A DNA stretch of 64,000 nucleotides from Variovorax sp. MHTC-1. GTDB lineage: Bacteria; Pseudomonadota; Gammaproteobacteria; Burkholderiales; Burkholderiaceae_C. Positions 26,125 to 34,778 of the stretch are shown piece by piece. The stretch spans positions 62,001 to 126,000 of the forward strand of contig NZ_RWKI01000003.1 of NCBI RefSeq assembly GCF_003984645.1, given 5' to 3'. Made by a program: the position numbers and the translations under genes. The notes beneath the pieces were generated by a model. The model worked only from the letters and a program-made list of their open reading frames with translations, had not been told where the DNA came from and did not search any database. Within the stretch, counting starts at the first letter, position 1, and each line of letters begins with the position of its first letter.

Positions 26125-28263
26125 TCAGATTAGCTCGGCATCGGCAGGGGGCGACTCGATCGGCGCCGTGTTCCATTGCAGGCGCAGGCTGTCGTCCAGG
26201 TGGCCGTCGCCGAGGATGGAGAGATCGCTGCTGAGCGCGATCTTTTTTGCCGGCAGGGGGATCGTCGCCGCCGCGCCCATGACCTCGAAATCCTGCGGGC
26301 CGTCCAGCAGGCCCAGCCCCGAGGCGAACGGCTCGGTGGACCTGCAGCCGTGCTCTACGAACGGGCCGGCATTCGCGCCCAGTGCCAGGCCCATGGCGCC
26401 GAGCTTCGTGTCGGTGTCGATCCGCAGGTACGTGAAGATCACGCGGTCGCCGGCGCCGGGCTCCTGCATCAGCTTCACCTGCGAGGCGAAGCTGGCCTGG
26501 CCGCTCCAGGTGATGGTGCAGTCCGGCGGCACGGGGAAGGAGCCGCCCGCCGCGAGCTCCATGAAGGATTCGTAGGTGCCGATGGCGTAGCGCACCGGCC
26601 GCTTCACTTCCTCGCCGCAGGTGTCGCGCACCGGTCCCACGTCGGCGCGCCATCGGGTGCGTATCGGCCCGTCGACCGCCAGGCCCGGGTAGTTCTGCCT
26701 GAACCAGTGCGTGTCGATGCGCATGTTCCATTGGCTGATGGTGCGCCGGTTGCTGTGGTCGGCGCCCAGCTCCACCCAGACCGGCCCGTGCGAGCCCGTG
26801 CCCACGCGCGGCAGGTCGCACACGATGAGCTCGTGTTCCCAGCGCGTCACCTGGCGCTCCGACCCGTTGACGAAGACCTTGCCCTGCGTGCGGCCGAAAG
26901 CGCCGATGAGGTTGATCTGGTCGTTCAGTTCGTCGACCTCGACATGGTGGATGGACGGCGAGAGGATGTGGCTGACCGCGCTGCGCGGATTGGGCCTGGC
27001 GATGAAGTACGCGCCGACCTTCGTGCCGGTGTCGTGGTTGAGGTTCTTGCTCTGCATATGGGCGATCACTTCTTCGCCCGTGAAGGCGCGCTGCTTCGGC
27101 GTCTGCGGCTTGAAGAGGTTAGCGCCCAGCATCCGGTCGACGCTGTACTTGGGTATGTCGAAGGCGGCCGGCGGCGAGCAGATCTCCGTCCAGCCCAGGT
27201 ACAAGCCTGCGCCTTTGCGGTGGCAGGCGAGTAGGAAGTCGATCACCCACCTGTTGTCGGCGCTGTTGGCGCTGTTGCAGGCATTGATGATGACGACGCT
27301 GTCCTGCGCGAATTCCCAGTAGGTATCGACGAAGTTGGCGGTGATGCCGTAGCGCGTATCTTTCAAGGCGACTTCCTCGCCCTTGCTGTCCACCGTGGCG
27401 AGGCCGTTGTACGCCGTGAAGTAGGTCAGGCGGAAGGCGGCGAGGTCGGCCTTGAACTCGGGCTGGGCCTCCAGTGCCGTGTCGATCAGCGTGGACGACT
27501 GGATGGAGTACATCTGCGGTGTGCTGTCGTCCTGATAGCGGGTGCGCTTCACGCCGCCATGGGTGTTGATGTAGAAGAAGCCGTCCCCTTTGATCTGGCG
27601 CAGCGTGGTGATGTGCGCATCGCCTTCGACGCCCGGCTGCAGCGCGTAGTCGTGGGACCTGAGCCAGCCGGACATCTCCGCGATGGCAGGTTGGCCGTCG
27701 AAAGGCGTGAAGAAGGAGTGCATCAACCGCGCCTTGCGCGAGCTGGGCAGCTCCGGCGGCTTGGCGGCCAGCACTCCGGCCGTCTTCTGGTTCTGGCTCT
27801 CCTTGGTTTCGGCGGTCGGCGCCGAAGTGCCGGTGGGCTTGAAGTTGTGCGTGACCATGTGCACGCGGCCATCGACGAAGGTGCCCCAGGCCGTCAGCGA
27901 GCTTTCGTCGATGCCGGTCTCCGCGTAGTTTCGGTCCTTCGCCATGATCGCCGTCAGCTCGGTGAGGTAGGCGATCGGCTCGAGCTTGCGCGATTCGAGA
28001 TCGGCGCACGCGGCCTCCACGGCGCGGATACTGGCAAAGCGGCTTGAGGACGCGAGTTCGCTGCCTGATCCAGTGTCTTGTCCATAGGCCGGTCCGTACG
28101 CGTCTCCGCCTCCACCGCCGCCACCGCAACCGACGAGAAGCGAGGGCGCGCCGAGCCATAGCGCGGCGGTGGATGCGCGGCCGAGGAAGCTGCGGCGACC
28201 GGGGGAAAGGGCCAGGGAAGGGGAGGAGGAAGGCGCGGGAAGACGGCGTTTCTTGGATGTCAT
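26125..28263 (-). CDS. Tat-exported lipoprotein with possible caspase-like (clan CD) core and IPT-like domain
   Basis: 712 residues, not assigned to a named family. The N-terminus has a twin-arginine motif (RRSFLGRAS), a hydrophobic stretch, and a lipobox with C46 (LLVGC) before a Gly-rich spacer. The mid-region has FFYINTHGGVKR (H235) and, 94 residues on, VVIINACNSANS (C329). A beta strand ending in His-Gly, then a strand ending in Ala-Cys-x-Ser, is the dyad pattern of caspase/CHAT/gingipain-like proteases. A segment near 440-520 (SPSIHHVEVDELNDQINLIG) resembles an IPT/TIG Ig-like domain. The wide His-Cys spacing makes the protease idea tentative. Divergent from a LysR gene. Confidence 0.72.
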   Translation of the reverse strand: MTSKKRRLPAPSSSPSLALSPGRRSFLGRASTAALWLGAPSLLVGCGGGGGGGDAYGPAYGQDTGSGSELASSSRFASIRAVEAACADLESRKLEPIAYLTELTAIMAKDRNYAETGIDESSLTAWGTFVDGRVHMVTHNFKPTGTSAPTAETKESQNQKTAGVLAAKPPELPSSRKARLMHSFFTPFDGQPAIAEMSGWLRSHDYALQPGVEGDAHITTLRQIKGDGFFYINTHGGVKRTRYQDDSTPQMYSIQSSTLIDTALEAQPEFKADLAAFRLTYFTAYNGLATVDSKGEEVALKDTRYGITANFVDTYWEFAQDSVVIINACNSANSADNRWVIDFLLACHRKGAGLYLGWTEICSPPAAFDIPKYSVDRMLGANLFKPQTPKQRAFTGEEVIAHMQSKNLNHDTGTKVGAYFIARPNPRSAVSHILSPSIHHVEVDELNDQINLIGAFGRTQGKVFVNGSERQVTRWEHELIVCDLPRVGTGSHGPVWVELGADHSNRRTISQWNMRIDTHWFRQNYPGLAVDGPIRTRWRADVGPVRDTCGEEVKRPVRYAIGTYESFMELAAGGSFPVPPDCTITWSGQASFASQVKLMQEPGAGDRVIFTYLRIDTDTKLGAMGLALGANAGPFVEHGCRSTEPFASGLGLLDGPQDFEVMGAAATIPLPAKKIALSSDLSILGDGHLDDSLRLQWNTAPIESPPADAELI

Positions 28264-28392
28264 CGTTGAGGTGCAAAGAGGCGGCCGGCTCGCATCTGCA
28301 GGCGGCCGGCGGGCGCAACGGCTTGTTGCGGCCGCGACTGTAGGGAGCGCTGGCCGGCATTGGAATTGCGTTTTTTGTGATACCTTTTTTGG

Positions 28393-29286
28393 ATGACCAG
28401 ACCCGTCACCGTCCGCCAGATCCGCTACTTCCTGGCCGTCGCCGAAGAGCGCAACTTCAGGCGCGCCGCCGAGCGCCTGGCCATCACGCAGCCGCCGCTG
28501 TCGCGGCAGGTCGCGGAGCTGGAGGCCGAGCTGGGCGTGCGGCTGCTCGAGCGCGACACGCACGGCGTGCGCCTGACCAGCGCCGGCGAACTGGCGATGC
28601 GCAGCTTCGCCGAACTGATGCACAGCTTCGACGCCGCGCTCGAGCACGTGGCCCAGGCCGCGAACAAGCTGCCGCGCCTTCGCCTGGGGGTGCTGAACTG
28701 GGTCCATTTGCGCCGGCTGTCTGCGATGGAGCGCAGCCTGGTGGAGGCGGGGCATGCGAGCGGGATCGACGTGCAGACGACGACCACGATCGCCGCGGCC
28801 TCGGCGCTACGGCGCAACGAGCTGGATGCCGCCATCGTGCTCTGGCCGGCTTCGATGTACCGCCTGCGCGGCGACCTGGTCGACCAGGTGCCGCTCGTGG
28901 CCTTCGTTCCGGCGACCTCGGCGCTCGCGCGCCAGCGGCGCATCGCGGTGCGTGACCTGCAGTCCCTGGCGCCGTTCTTCCGCTTCAGCCGCAGCGTCAA
29001 CACGCGCATGTACGACGAATTCACGCGCCAGTACGCAGCGCATGGCTTTCGTCCCAAGGTGGAGGCGCCGGCACCCGATCCGCTGCACGTCTTCGCGCAG
29101 ATCGGCACCGGCCGCGGCTGCACCTGCCTACCCGCGCCTTTTGCGCTGCATCGCTATGCGGGCGTGCAGCCCAGACCGCTGCGAGAACGGATCATGGTGC
29201 CGCTGGTGGTGCTGACTTCGTCACGCGTCACGCAGGAGTTGCACGACGCATTGGTCAAGGGCGCGACCCGAATGCTCAGCGAATGA
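28393..29286 (+). CDS. LysR-family transcriptional regulator
   Basis: A 297-residue LTTR with helix-turn-helix IRYFLAVAEERNFRRAAERLAITQPPLSRQVAELE and an effector domain. Divergent from the large Tat-type lipoprotein gene (130-bp gap), which it may control. The upstream gap contains T-rich runs (TTTTTTGTGATACCTTTTTT) but no clear T-N11-A dyad was identified. Confidence 0.92.
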   Translation: MTRPVTVRQIRYFLAVAEERNFRRAAERLAITQPPLSRQVAELEAELGVRLLERDTHGVRLTSAGELAMRSFAELMHSFDAALEHVAQAANKLPRLRLGVLNWVHLRRLSAMERSLVEAGHASGIDVQTTTTIAAASALRRNELDAAIVLWPASMYRLRGDLVDQVPLVAFVPATSALARQRRIAVRDLQSLAPFFRFSRSVNTRMYDEFTRQYAAHGFRPKVEAPAPDPLHVFAQIGTGRGCTCLPAPFALHRYAGVQPRPLRERIMVPLVVLTSSRVTQELHDALVKGATRMLSE

Positions 29287-29336
29287 TCTTTCACTGCCGC
29301 GGGGAGCGTTTTTTCCATCGGCGCTAAGCTCGCCGC

Positions 29337-29861
29337 ATGGCAAGAAACATCGAAATCAAGGCGCGCATCCCGAGCGTCGAGCGTCTTGTTCCGATGGCCG
29401 CGGCCATCGCCGACGAAGGGCCCGTCGCCATCCGGCAGGACGACACCTTCTTCCTCTGCAACACGGGCCGGCTCAAGCTGCGTACCTTTGCCGCGGGAAA
29501 CGGCGAGCTGATCTACTACCGGCGCGCCGACCTCGCGGGCCCGAAGGAATCCTTCTACCTGCGCACGCCGATCGCGGCACCCGACATCCTGCGCGAGTCC
29601 CTGAGCCTGGCCTACGGCCAGGCTGGCAGGGTGGTCAAGCAGCGCACGCTCTTCCTCGCCGGGCAAACCCGCATCCATCTGGACCGCGTGCAAGGCCTCG
29701 GCGATTTTCTGGAGCTCGAGGTCGTGCTCGAAGACAGTCAAAGTGGAGAAGAGGGTGCGCAAGAGGCGCGGCGCATCATGGCGCTGCTCTCGGTCGACGC
29801 GTCGCAGCTGATCGAGGGCGCCTATGTCGATCTGTTGAATGGAAAGGACGTATCCCGATGA
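29337..29861 (+). CDS. CYTH-domain protein (class IV adenylate cyclase-like)
   Basis: 174 residues with the CYTH signature NIEIKARI (E-x-E-x-K type) at the N-terminus, LKLRTF and IYYRRADLAGPKESFY in the tunnel fold, and LDRVQGLGDFLELEVVL near the end. CYTH proteins bind phosphates and metals; activities include adenylate cyclase (class IV) and triphosphatase. Sequence alone does not separate these. The stop overlaps the next start (ATGA), coupling it to a RidA-family gene. Confidence 0.87.
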   Translation: MARNIEIKARIPSVERLVPMAAAIADEGPVAIRQDDTFFLCNTGRLKLRTFAAGNGELIYYRRADLAGPKESFYLRTPIAAPDILRESLSLAYGQAGRVVKQRTLFLAGQTRIHLDRVQGLGDFLELEVVLEDSQSGEEGAQEARRIMALLSVDASQLIEGAYVDLLNGKDVSR

Positions 29862-30244
29862 CGGTGATCCAGCACAACCCGGAGGGCGTGTTCCCGCCCT
29901 ATCGCTGCTACAGCCATGCCACGGAGAGCAGGGGCGACTCGCGCCTGCTGGTCATCAGCGGGCTCAACGGCTACCTCGCCGACGGCATCACCATGCCAGA
30001 GTCCTTCGAGCAGCAGGGCGATCTGATCTGGACCCACATGGGGACCATCCTGCGATCGGCCGGCATGGATTACCGCGACCTGGTCTCCGTGCGCACCTAC
30101 CTGGCCGCGCCCGAATTCGACGAGGCGAACGTGCGCCTGCGCGTCAAATACCTGGGCGATCATCGGGTGTCTTTGACGGTGGTCTGCTCCCAACTGCTCG
30201 ATCCCCGCTGGAAGCTCGAAATCGAGGCGATGGCTGCAAAATAG
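29858..30244 (+). CDS. RidA/YjgF-like family protein
   Basis: 128 residues of the Rid superfamily, trimeric proteins; canonical RidA deaminates reactive enamine/imine intermediates. The fold is seen in LVISGLNGYLADGITM, a central helix, YRDLVSVRTYLA, and a C-terminal strand-helix. The canonical catalytic Arg region is only partly matched (VSVRTYL), so this may be a divergent Rid subfamily. Coupled to the CYTH gene upstream. Confidence 0.8.
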   Translation: MTVIQHNPEGVFPPYRCYSHATESRGDSRLLVISGLNGYLADGITMPESFEQQGDLIWTHMGTILRSAGMDYRDLVSVRTYLAAPEFDEANVRLRVKYLGDHRVSLTVVCSQLLDPRWKLEIEAMAAK

Positions 30245-30275
30245 GCGCGGTATTGCACTCTTTCAGGAGACACCC

Positions 30276-31130
30276 GTGGCCGCTGTCCCCCGCGCCCAGC
30301 CGGAACCGGAGAAGGTCGCACTGAGCCGGGAGAAGGAAACCCTCCTCATCACCCTCTACGCCAAGGGCGAGGAGAGCCGCCTGCCCGATTCGCTGCTGCA
30401 CGACCACTTCGCCGCCGAGGCGATGAGCCGCATCGACTACGACTTCTCGAAACTGCACGTCGGCCGCGACGACATGATCGGGCTCGCGATGCGCGCCTAC
30501 ATTCTGGACGGCTGGACCCGCGAATTCATCGCGAAGTATCCGAGAGCGACCGTGCTGCATCTGGGCTGCGGCCTGGACAGCCGCGTGTTCCGCGTCGATC
30601 CGCCACCCAGCGTACGGTGGATCGATGTCGACTATCCGGAGGTCATCGCGCTGCGCCGGCGCCTCTATCCGGAGCGCGAGGGCTACGCCATGATCGGTGC
30701 GTCGGTGACCGAGCCCGGCTGGCTCGCCTCGGTGCCCTCGTACCGTCCGGCGATGATCGTCGCCGAGGGGCTTTTCATGTACCTCGCCGAGGATGCGGTG
30801 CCGCAACTCCTCGCGCGGCTCACGCGGCATTTTCCGGGCGGCCATGTGGCCTTCGACAGCTTCAGCCGGCTCGGCCTGCAGCTCGTGCGGTACCACCGGT
30901 CGGTGCGAGCCACCGGCGCAATCCTGCGTTGGAGCATCGACGATCCGCACGAGCTCGAACGCCGCATCCCGAAGATGAAACTGCTGACCGAGCTGACGGC
31001 CTATGACCCGAACGGCTACGACCCGCGGCAGGTCGCCCGGATGTCGTGGCGGGCGCGGATGGCGGTGCGGGTATTCGCCTGGATTCCGCCGCTGGGCAGG
31101 CTCGGGCGGCTGCTGCGCTACAGCTTCTGA
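30276..31130 (+). CDS. LCM-type class I SAM-dependent methyltransferase
   Basis: 284 residues with a GTG start at 30276, supported by AGGAGA at 30265-30270. Features of the leucine carboxyl methyltransferase/PPM family: RATVLHLGCGLDSRVFRV (SAM motif), VRWIDVDYPEVIALRRRLYP, and IVAEGLFMYLAEDAVPQLL. Family members methylate carboxyl groups, often of small molecules or polyketide-like acids in bacteria. Follows the RidA gene by 31 bp, possibly one transcript. Confidence 0.9.
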   Translation: MAAVPRAQPEPEKVALSREKETLLITLYAKGEESRLPDSLLHDHFAAEAMSRIDYDFSKLHVGRDDMIGLAMRAYILDGWTREFIAKYPRATVLHLGCGLDSRVFRVDPPPSVRWIDVDYPEVIALRRRLYPEREGYAMIGASVTEPGWLASVPSYRPAMIVAEGLFMYLAEDAVPQLLARLTRHFPGGHVAFDSFSRLGLQLVRYHRSVRATGAILRWSIDDPHELERRIPKMKLLTELTAYDPNGYDPRQVARMSWRARMAVRVFAWIPPLGRLGRLLRYSF

Positions 31131-31136
31131 ACTCCC

Positions 31137-31970
31137 TTACGCTGCCTTCGGCTCGGGGAGGACTGCTGTCAGCGCGAAGTCGATGAGATGGAGCCAGGTC
31201 GCTTCGAGGGCCATGATGCCGCGATGGTCTGAGCCGGCGATGGTTTGCACGCTGATCGGCGTCGGCCAGGCCGCGATGAGCTTCTCCGAGCGCGCCGGCA
31301 GCACGATGTCGTCGCGCTCGGCCAGCAGGACCTGGGTTTTCGCTGCGACCTCCTTGCAGTGCGCCAGCGAGTTGAACTGGTGCCGCAGCAACAGGGAAAG
31401 GGGAACGAGCGGGAAGCGCTTCTTCGCCACCTCCAGCATCGAGTCGTAGGGCGTGACCAGCTGCAGGCTTGCGAAATCCTGCCGCGCCACGAGTTGTATG
31501 GCCACGCCCGTCCCCAGGCTGCGACCGACGACGTGCAGACGCGCGCGCGGGAAGGCCCGGCGCAAGTGATTGGCGAACTCTCTCGCGTCCTCGACGGAGG
31601 CGATCTCGGAGGGATGCCCCTGCGAGTCGGCGACACCCCGATAGTTGACCGCGGCGAATCCGAAGCCTTCCGGAAGCCAGTGCAGCACCTTGGCAGTGGC
31701 GCGAACGTCCTCCCCTCGGCCCGCGAAATAGATGAACAGGTCGTGCAGCGCGTCCTCGCCCTGGGGGTGGTAGACATAGCCGCGGACCATCCCTCCCGGC
31801 ACGGTGTGAGAGTAGGTGGAAAAGTCCTCGGACAGGTGAACGACGGGGTGCTTGCGAGCGTCGAACAGGATGTGCCCTTGGCGCGTCGCAAGAAGGGCCC
31901 AGTAGGCTGCGATGCCTCCGAGCGCAGCTGCGGAAGCCGATAGGGCAAAGCGAAAGACTTTAGATGGCAA
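31137..31970 (-). CDS. alpha/beta hydrolase, N-terminally anchored
   Basis: 277 residues with a hydrophobic N-terminal anchor (FALSASAAALGGIAAYWALL). The nucleophile elbow is VVGRSLGTG (Ser), with AERDDIVLP (Asp) and GSDHRG (His) completing a plausible triad. The start is a TTG at 31970, with GGAG ending 5 bp before it; no ATG lies near the beginning of the domain. Resembles membrane-associated serine hydrolases of the BEM46/FAM108 type. Substrate unknown. Confidence 0.85.
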   Translation of the reverse strand: MPSKVFRFALSASAAALGGIAAYWALLATRQGHILFDARKHPVVHLSEDFSTYSHTVPGGMVRGYVYHPQGEDALHDLFIYFAGRGEDVRATAKVLHWLPEGFGFAAVNYRGVADSQGHPSEIASVEDAREFANHLRRAFPRARLHVVGRSLGTGVAIQLVARQDFASLQLVTPYDSMLEVAKKRFPLVPLSLLLRHQFNSLAHCKEVAAKTQVLLAERDDIVLPARSEKLIAAWPTPISVQTIAGSDHRGIMALEATWLHLIDFALTAVLPEPKAA

Positions 31971-31989
31971 GGTGGCTCCGGCGGAAAGG

Positions 31990-32964
31990 CTACGTGTCGC
32001 TTAGTTGCTTGCATTCTGCTGTAAATGCGCGATTGCTTCTGACCCGGGCGCCGTTGCGTACAGGCGCGTGTTGCGCCATCAGCTCGGCGACCCAATCGAT
32101 GAACACGCGCAGCTTGGTGCTGACATGCCGGTTCGGCGGAAACGCCACGTACAACGGCATCGGATCGAAGCGCCAGCCCTCGAACAGGGGCACCAGCTCG
32201 CCGCGCACCAGGTGCGCCTTCGACATGTAGTCCGGCAGCCAAAGCACGCCCAGGCCGGCCAGGCCGGCCGCGAGATAGGCATTGCCGTCGTCGACGGCGA
32301 ACACGTAGCGGCCTTGTACTTCGATGCTCTCGCGGTCGCGGTGCATGGCGTACGGAAAGGGCTTGCCGCTGCGTGACCACAGGAAGCCCACGATGCGGTG
32401 ATGCGTGTCTTCCAGCTCCCGCGGGTGCGAGGGCGTGCCGGCGCGTTCCAGGTAGCTCGGCGCCGCGCAGACCCCGAGCTGCAGGTCGCCCACTCGGCGT
32501 GCCATCAGCGACTGGTCGGTGAGTTCGCCGCCGCGCACGACGCAGTCCACGTTCTCGCCGATCAGGTCGACCATGCGATCGCTCACGCCCATGTCGAGCT
32601 GGATGTCGGGATAGCGCGCGTGGAATGCGGGCAACGCCGGCACCAGAATCATGCGGGCCAGCGGGCTGGGCACATCCACTCGCAGGCGGCCCCTGGGCGA
32701 CGCCGAGGCGCCGGACAGGCTGGTCTCGGCATCGTCCATATCGGCCAGCAGGCGCACCACGCGATCGTAGTAGGCCGCGCCGTCGGCCGTGACGTTGACC
32801 TTGCGCGTGGTGCGGTTCAGCAGCTTGACGCGCAGGCGCGCTTCCAGCTGCTGCACCAGTTGCGTCACGCTGGTCTTGTTCATATGAAGCGTCTCGGCCG
32901 CCTTGGTGAAGCTGCGTGCTTCCACTACGCGAGCAAAAGCCTGCATCGCATCGAAACGGTCCAT
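31990..32964 (-). CDS. LysR-family transcriptional regulator
   Basis: 324 residues. Helix-turn-helix FARVVEARSFTKAAETLHMNKTSVTQLVQQLE, then a binding-protein-like effector domain. The C-terminal tail beyond residue 300 is longer than usual. Divergent from a RidA-family gene, its probable target. It lies 19 bp upstream of the hydrolase start on the same strand and could be cotranscribed with it. Confidence 0.92.
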   Translation of the reverse strand: MDRFDAMQAFARVVEARSFTKAAETLHMNKTSVTQLVQQLEARLRVKLLNRTTRKVNVTADGAAYYDRVVRLLADMDDAETSLSGASASPRGRLRVDVPSPLARMILVPALPAFHARYPDIQLDMGVSDRMVDLIGENVDCVVRGGELTDQSLMARRVGDLQLGVCAAPSYLERAGTPSHPRELEDTHHRIVGFLWSRSGKPFPYAMHRDRESIEVQGRYVFAVDDGNAYLAAGLAGLGVLWLPDYMSKAHLVRGELVPLFEGWRFDPMPLYVAFPPNRHVSTKLRVFIDWVAELMAQHAPVRNGARVRSNRAFTAECKQLSDT

Positions 32965-33107
32965 CGCTGCTCCAGCTGGTTCGAAGATTGTTTGGAATCG
33001 GCAAATTGTGATTATTGGCCTTGCCTGTTTATCCGGAAGGCACGGATCCCTAGAGTCCCTTCATCGCTATCACGGGGTCGGCTTCGGCCCATTCAATAAG
33101 GCAATCC

Positions 33108-33512
33108 ATGACTCAGCGTGACGTCGTTTTTCCGCCCGGGCGCCAGGCGCTCTACGAAAGGAATCGCTATTCGCCGGCGATCCGGTCGAATGGCTTCCTG
33201 TTCGTTTCAGGGCAGGTTGGCAGCCGCGAGGACGGCTCGCCCGAGCCCGACCTGGAGGCGCAGGTCCGGCTCGCTTTCGACAACCTCAAGGCGATCCTGT
33301 TGGCTGCGGGCTGCACGTTCGACGATGTGATCGACGTCACCGTCTTCATCGTTGACCCCGAATCGAGGTTCGAGACGATCTGGAAGGTGGTGCCGGAGTA
33401 TTGGGGCAACGCGCCGCACCCGACGCTGACTGGCGTCGGCGTGACCTGGCTCTATGGCTTCCAGTTCGAGATCAAGGTGATCGCGAAGCTTCCCGAGACC
33501 AGTGATGGCTGA
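33108..33512 (+). CDS. RidA family protein
   Basis: 134 residues of the Rid family with NRYSPAIRSNGFLFVSGQVGSREDG, a central helix, and TFDDVIDVTVFIVDPESRF. The position of the catalytic Arg in canonical RidA (V-R-hydrophobic) is Val-Thr here (DVTVFI), so it may not be a standard imine deaminase. Divergent from a LysR regulator across a 143-bp AT-richer gap. Confidence 0.88.
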   Translation: MTQRDVVFPPGRQALYERNRYSPAIRSNGFLFVSGQVGSREDGSPEPDLEAQVRLAFDNLKAILLAAGCTFDDVIDVTVFIVDPESRFETIWKVVPEYWGNAPHPTLTGVGVTWLYGFQFEIKVIAKLPETSDG

Positions 33513-33575
33513 TCTCACGCTGCCCGTGCCGCGCCCCTAGAATCGTTGCTGTCATCGACAGCAAAGGATTTTGGT

Positions 33576-33998
33576 GTGAGAAGGTGGTTCGTGCTGCTCG
33601 CCCTGGCTGCTGCCGCCGTGCAGGCCCAGGCTGCCACCGACTGGTTCACGGTGACCGGGAGTCCGGACGATGCTTCCGTCAACACGGTTCAGGTCGACCC
33701 GGTGGCGATCAAGGCCGCGGGCAACTTCAAGACCATGAACGTGCGCGTGAGCCGGTCGGAGCCGCGGATCAACTGGGACGGCGTGCCCTACCGCTCCTAC
33801 GAGTCGCGGGTCATCTTCGATTGCCGTGCCGGCAAGGCCACCTACCTGTACGCGACCTACTACCTGCAGCCCCTGTGGCAGGGCGCGCCGCACAAGGCCG
33901 TGGACTATGCCGGCCAGCCGCGTCCCATGCTGTTTCGCGACGTCGAGCCCAATCCCACCGAGCGCATCGTGCGCGCAGCCTGCCGGCCCAGCGCCTAG
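33576..33998 (+). CDS. exported surface-adhesin E-like protein
   Basis: 140 residues with a GTG start at 33576 (AAAGGA at 33563-33568). A signal peptide (VRRWFVLLALAAAAVQAQA) precedes a small beta-rich domain with VQVDPVAIKAAGNFKTMNV, YRSYESRVIFDCRAG and a C-terminal Cys, pairing for one disulfide. The pattern fits the Adhesin_E family of periplasmic or surface proteins of unknown exact role. Monocistronic by spacing. Confidence 0.75.
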   Translation: MRRWFVLLALAAAAVQAQAATDWFTVTGSPDDASVNTVQVDPVAIKAAGNFKTMNVRVSRSEPRINWDGVPYRSYESRVIFDCRAGKATYLYATYYLQPLWQGAPHKAVDYAGQPRPMLFRDVEPNPTERIVRAACRPSA

Positions 33999-34028
33999 GC
34001 CGACGCTAGTTGCGGTGAGGAAACGACT

Positions 34029-34256
34029 ATGCGGTACGTTTTCAAGGTGTTCGGCCGAATCATGGCCATTGAAAGAGCCGGCGACCGATGGAATTGCTAC
34101 CTGCTGGGGGCGGACGGGAAACGACGGAAGGCCGAGCTTGCGATTCCGTCCGACATCAGCCATGAAGAGCTCTCGCAGTATCTGTATGACATCTACCATG
34201 AGAGTGCGACCCCGACGAACGGAGACATCGTTGAAATCGTTTCCCAGCGCGTCTGA
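34029..34256 (+). CDS. small conserved hypothetical protein (DUF7661-like)
   Basis: 75 residues, no signal peptide or membrane segment. FKVFGRIMAIERAGDRWNCY, LLGADGKRRKAELAIPSDI and LSQYLYDIYHESAT match a small alpha/beta family of unknown function that I recall as DUF7661. GAGG precedes the start. Ends 21 bp before the VanZ gene. Confidence 0.7.
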   Translation: MRYVFKVFGRIMAIERAGDRWNCYLLGADGKRRKAELAIPSDISHEELSQYLYDIYHESATPTNGDIVEIVSQRV

Positions 34257-34277
34257 CGTTGCCTACCCGAGGGTTGC

Positions 34278-34616
34278 ATGCGCGTAGCGCCATGGCGTTG
34301 GGCGCTTGCCTCGTGCATGCTGGCGATCCTGGTGTTCTCTCTGATGCCGCCGTCGTCCAGCATGCCCACCACAGGCTGGGACAAGAGCAATCACGCGCTG
34401 GGCTTCATGGCGCTGGCGTTCCTCTCGCACTGGTCGTGGCCCGGGCGCACTGCCATAGCCCTCGCCGGGTTGCTTGCGTATGGGGGGCTGATCGAGGTGC
34501 TGCAGTCGTTTACGCCCAACCGCTATGCGGAGATCGGCGATCTCTTCGCAGATGGCGTCGGCTTGGCAATTGGTGCAGTCCTCGCCAGGTTCACGGCGCA
34601 TTGGATGCCTCGTTGA
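34278..34616 (+). CDS. VanZ family small membrane protein
   Basis: 112 residues with three to four hydrophobic helices and VanZ landmarks: WDKSNHALGFMALAFL, GLIEVLQSFTPNRYAEIGDLFADGVGLAIGA. VanZ-like proteins are widespread; most are of unknown function and not linked to glycopeptide resistance. GAGGG upstream. Likely cotranscribed with the preceding small gene. Confidence 0.85.
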   Translation: MRVAPWRWALASCMLAILVFSLMPPSSSMPTTGWDKSNHALGFMALAFLSHWSWPGRTAIALAGLLAYGGLIEVLQSFTPNRYAEIGDLFADGVGLAIGAVLARFTAHWMPR

Positions 34617-34778
34617 GAACGGGCAGAAGGTCGTCTGCATCCCGGAATGGGCCCAAAATCGCACGTTTCCAGCGAGAGCTCGCCCCGGAGTACATACGCA
34701 TCCAAGCACTCAACCGTACGATCACATCCAGTTCGCTCCAACTGGCACCCGGTGTCACCGCCCCTGTAAAGGAACGCC

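Noticed and set aside
29287..29336. Terminator after the LysR gene at 28393
   Set aside because: There is a T run (GCGTTTTTTCC), but the preceding GC-rich bases do not form a convincing stem.
29337..29861. Second confirmed adenylate cyclase
   Set aside because: CYTH folds also include triphosphatases; the sequence does not decide, so no cyclase gene symbol was assigned.
30265..30276. Internal ATG starts for the LCM-type methyltransferase
   Set aside because: The GTG at 30276 has a well-spaced AGGAGA, and internal ATGs would cut away the N-terminal helices before the SAM motif.
34278..34616. Glycopeptide (teicoplanin) resistance gene vanZ
   Set aside because: The fold is VanZ-like, but most such small proteins are unrelated to resistance and no van genes are nearby.
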